From positions 1 through 38,097 of the forward strand of contig RDZG01000102.1 in NCBI GenBank assembly GCA_004293915.1: 38,097 bases of DNA, read 5' to 3'. How positions within the stretch are numbered: the stretch's first letter is position 1; each line of letters opens with the position of its first letter. Shown in pieces: positions 35,901 through 38,097 of this stretch. A model generated the notes under the pieces. It searched no databases. It worked only from the letters and a program-made list of their open reading frames with translations, and was not told where the DNA came from. Made by a program: the position numbers and the translations under genes. This stretch comes from Bacteroidota bacterium. GTDB taxonomy: Bacteria; Bacteroidota; Bacteroidia; Cytophagales; UBA9547.

Positions 35901-38097
35901 TACAGAATTTGATTATCAAAATAACATTGCTATAGGATTTTCGTCTGAACAAAATTGGACAAGTTCTACCGAAACCGAAATAGTTACTTCTACCACCGAA
36001 ACGTGGAGTACAAGTGGCGAACCCAATTTTGTAGGTAGAGATGCCGATTTGTATATTGGTTATGGTACAAATTTGGTTTATGGTCGTTCGGACATTGTGC
36101 AATTAGTGCCTGCTGGGCAGTGCAATGTTTGCGTTGGCAATACCTTTAGTGGTTATCGTTTGGGTATCAAAACAGGCATTCGTATGACACCAAAATTTGG
36201 AACAAGTTTTATGTTTACACAACAACATATCGAAAAAACGTTGATTCCTGATTTAATCCGTTTGCGAAATCTTAATTTGAAGTTTATTAATCCCAATACT
36301 GTTAATAGAAATACCATTACCGAACCTGTATATGTATCAAAATTACCTACTACTGATCCAAAATATGGTTCTGATAATAGGGATAAAGAAGTTTGGGGAA
36401 CATTGGCAGTTACAGACAACACTTTGTTAGGAAATGGACCAAGTTATCAAGTGATTATGCCTGCTAATTGGCCTTCTAATAAACAAAATCCAGATACTGT
36501 ATTTTTCTATAATCGTTCAATAAAAGAATGGAAAGGATTATTAGCAGAAAACGAAGAGCAAAAAGTAAAAGGTGTTTTTGAAAAAAATATTTCTTTTGAT
36601 GCGGGTGCGAATTATAGTTCGGCTACAACAGTTGAAAAAACAGACACCGATACTAAAACGTTCGATTTCTTTGTAAGTCCTTCATTGGGTTTAGAAACAG
36701 GAGGAGATTTTAATGGTTTTGGACTTGGTTTTGCTATCAAAAAAACGTATAAAAATGCACAGGCATTTACAAACAGCAATTCAAATACCCGTTCTACCAC
36801 TTATTCTTATGAAATTACCGATGCTTCTGCTGCTCAAGCCGATGATGGTATTGCCAACGAATATTTGACAGTAGATGTTAAAAAACCAAAAGATGGTTTT
36901 GGTCCTGTATTTTCGGTTCGTGGCGGTGCCACGAGTTGCCCTTACCAAGGCGATGAAAAAACCAAATATTTTGAACCTGATAGACACACTTTAAACGCTG
37001 CCACTTTACAAATCGAAAAACCTGATATGACTGTGCGTCAAGCTATTGTGGCAGATGTGCCATCCAACCGTGCAGCTGAGTTTGTTATTGATTTGTATAA
37101 TAATTCTGAATCAAGAGAAGATTTAGAGTATTCTTTAAAAGTAGGTGATGAATCCAATCCGTTTGGTGCGTTGATTGAAATGGACGGCTCGGCTGTGGGG
37201 AATGGACGTACTATTTTAGTGCCTGCTGGTACATCTATCCAAAAAGTAATCAAAGTACGTAAAGGATTGAGTAGCCAAATGGATTATGAAAACTTAGAAA
37301 TCAAGTTTGAGTCTGATTGCGACCCTAATATAAGTGTGTCTAAATTTATTTCTGCTTATTTTCTGCCTGGTTGTTCGGAGGTAGTGCTTGATATTCCTAA
37401 GCAACAATGGGTATTAAATACGAATATCAATCCAAAAGATACGCTTATCACTAAAACAAATAGCTATGATTTGAATTTTACAAATTTTAAATCTATTTCG
37501 TTTCAGTATAAACCTAGCTCATCTTCAACTTGGATTACAGATAAAGTATTTTATAATCCCAATACTGTAACTACTGTAACCTACGCAGCCATGACTGGAA
37601 ACAAAGGTTGGATAGATGGTCCAGAAATTTTGCACCCGTTTGATATGCGAAATTTACCTGACAGAAACTATGATATTCGTGCAAAATCGACTTGTGAGGT
37701 AGGTCCAGGTGTGAAATACGAAACGCCAACTGAAATAATTTCAGGGTTGAAAGATGTAAAACGTCCTCGTTTGTTTGGTTCGCCACAGCCTGCCGATGGA
37801 ATTTTATCGAATGGAGAAGAAATCTCAATTAAATTTGATGAACCCATCGAAGCCAGTTTGCTTACACCATTTAATTTCTCAGTGAAAGCAATTTTAAACA
37901 GCCAAGAAACCGATCACTTTACATCCATAAATTTTGATGGAATCAACGATTACGCTTCAGTAGCCGATGGTTTAGACTTAAATGCAAAATCGTTTACAGT
38001 TGAGTTTTGGTTGAGAAGAACTGAGTTAGGCAGAAATCAAGTGGTTTATTCAAAAGGAACTTTAGCAAACGATGCCGTAGAGTTTGGTTTTGATGCT
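32905..38097 (+). CDS. Giant secreted multidomain LamG protein (3' end outside window)
   Basis: An open frame of 1731 codons from ATG 32905 to the window edge. Signal peptide 1-19 (..CISVVTYA). Domains by eye: FN3-like 96-160; a carboxypeptidase-regulatory-like fold split by a LamG domain (first half about 186-210, LamG about 213-370 with FNGINQY and GNIDEIRLFN, second half about 429-475 with DANGNYVV); further such folds from about 490 and 588; Ser/Thr-alternating segments near 1015-1045 and 1233-1310; TSCPY at 1344-1348; a Big_5-like Ig region 1617-1655; and a second LamG starting about 1673 (INFDGINDYAS). Surface attachment or type IX secretion would need the missing C-terminus. It starts 53 bases after the collar gene, probably same transcript. 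Confidence 0.88.
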   Translation, partial: MKKFHSLLLLVCISVVTYAQNETPYSVGYIGGYQRPVQTASPSISDYLYFNGDPMSSGSYSTVVGVGDALCGMPYGASFFPRVFDKEVVISKGYFSDYVFLQWNIIAAADRIKRVQIYRKQLGDTGDSILVANLPGDQTSYRDEFAEKGTIYKYTVYLQGIADGLTIPLINFSEGIGFSFPFGTASGRITFAGGTAVEGVTVAAETDGNLRGRSLTFNGINQYTLIKHNPTDTELELRNGFTFQTWLKKSVKTSGTIFQKGADYQLNYSSTGISFRVKDKSIFLPYIANIDTFFHVTAVYKVDSLLLYINVNNKVSYFVGDVAGAQPIADESDINIASDLNEANCFQGNIDEIRLFNIALNKATIKTYFDKYIGGNETGMTGYWKLNEGAGNQFFDFSRRGTAFNNNNGVIFNNASWTDITPLGSQLAYKGITDANGNYVVNGFPYANAGSQYTFTPMLGVHKFDPNQVVRYIGDGAAIQNNVNFTDISAFKVTGTVRYENSTFPVEGVSILIDNRAAIKADGSLILTDNLGRFSVDVPIGEHSFRLNKNLHTFQGEGKFPLPTVAGQNTVYNYNEPISGLEFIDVSRVKFVGRVVGGPIESTKKLGFGKSKNNIGNATIYMTSQKGYDLAVANRTETFAGRNFGSSVDFATKFVTINPDPVSGEFIAMLPPEKYLVTNVTAGTYTFDSDAHVTLDLLQYIRQTETLEDTLAKIIKNVTVAGYPPYNPAKYNQVVTRTIGNAKITFGLDTFYFDSRKDFILRNRPQISVLNKDDTEIFGENSFNYTDNVLNINQNIELVNTTNGVYLLGFPVFEQRKPYQFNIKLFESYTNSNTSETDQVPVIDGRVEIINNLAISSEVETLELNDKGETKYKFSGGLPSLAINNLNPELSFTKTLNIVAVSGQNGNLRTIWREADPFRGIAFGGMPTGNNFVTTGPKELIAILRDPPGSNSSTTLEKGSSVASANSWDVTNSMAQDAELTVKLGAEVKVFAGVGAGTITEFDYQNNIAIGFSSEQNWTSSTETEIVTSTTETWSTSGEPNFVGRDADLYIGYGTNLVYGRSDIVQLVPAGQCNVCVGNTFSGYRLGIKTGIRMTPKFGTSFMFTQQHIEKTLIPDLIRLRNLNLKFINPNTVNRNTITEPVYVSKLPTTDPKYGSDNRDKEVWGTLAVTDNTLLGNGPSYQVIMPANWPSNKQNPDTVFFYNRSIKEWKGLLAENEEQKVKGVFEKNISFDAGANYSSATTVEKTDTDTKTFDFFVSPSLGLETGGDFNGFGLGFAIKKTYKNAQAFTNSNSNTRSTTYSYEITDASAAQADDGIANEYLTVDVKKPKDGFGPVFSVRGGATSCPYQGDEKTKYFEPDRHTLNAATLQIEKPDMTVRQAIVADVPSNRAAEFVIDLYNNSESREDLEYSLKVGDESNPFGALIEMDGSAVGNGRTILVPAGTSIQKVIKVRKGLSSQMDYENLEIKFESDCDPNISVSKFISAYFLPGCSEVVLDIPKQQWVLNTNINPKDTLITKTNSYDLNFTNFKSISFQYKPSSSSTWITDKVFYNPNTVTTVTYAAMTGNKGWIDGPEILHPFDMRNLPDRNYDIRAKSTCEVGPGVKYETPTEIISGLKDVKRPRLFGSPQPADGILSNGEEISIKFDEPIEASLLTPFNFSVKAILNSQETDHFTSINFDGINDYASVADGLDLNAKSFTVEFWLRRTELGRNQVVYSKGTLANDAVEFGFDA

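Noticed and set aside
35418-37828. Several minus-strand frames of 62-116 codons across the right end
   Set aside because: They are reverse shadows of the continuous giant plus-strand gene, whose domains are recognisable throughout.

Overview
The window is a stretch of chromosome from an AT-rich member of the Bacteroidota. Supporting signs are a SusC-like TonB-dependent receptor paired with a DUF4249 lipoprotein, a TamL-type Omp85 protein carrying its own lipobox, many small lipoproteins, near absence of Shine-Dalgarno sites, and repeated promoters of the Bacteroidota type (TTG about 17-23 bases before TAnnTTTG). I cannot name a genus. Most of the window is ordinary housekeeping DNA.

Left part (1-8643): a Sua5-type tRNA threonylcarbamoyladenosine gene runs off the left edge and is divergent from a peroxiredoxin. 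Then come a GT22 membrane glycosyltransferase and a GT9 glycosyltransferase broken by a frameshift, a heptad tandem repeat, a hairpin terminator, tRNA-Thr(TGT), the DUF4249 lipoprotein with its TonB-dependent receptor, and a TrmH-family rRNA/tRNA methyltransferase.

Centre (8668-24400): TamL, whose start is probably a CTG codon; a lone lipoprotein followed by a REP-like palindrome; a polytopic membrane protein and recF on the minus strand; then a plus-strand run of pyruvate dehydrogenase E1 alpha, a TPR membrane protein, two unknown lipoproteins, a Rieske protein and a GT9 heptosyltransferase. Minus-strand lepA, a HigBA toxin-antitoxin pair and a GH63 glucosidase follow, then a heme-copper oxidase subunit III-like gene.

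Right-centre (24408-28978): dusB and a CAAX-type membrane protease diverge from two promoters that lie face to face. They are followed by an acidic conserved protein, a pair of very small membrane proteins joined by an ATGA overlap, and proS.

Right end (29228-38097) is the accessory and most interesting part. A 7TM-DISM histidine kinase and a NarL-type response regulator are transcribed away from a secreted phage-tail-collar-like protein with three HxH motifs. Next to that is a very large secreted protein (at least 1731 residues, open at the window edge) with LamG domains, carboxypeptidase-like regulatory folds and two long Ser/Thr-alternating segments. The kinase/regulator pair, a 12-base direct repeat in the shared control region, the collar protein and the giant protein may form one cell-surface system. 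That link is inference from gene order.
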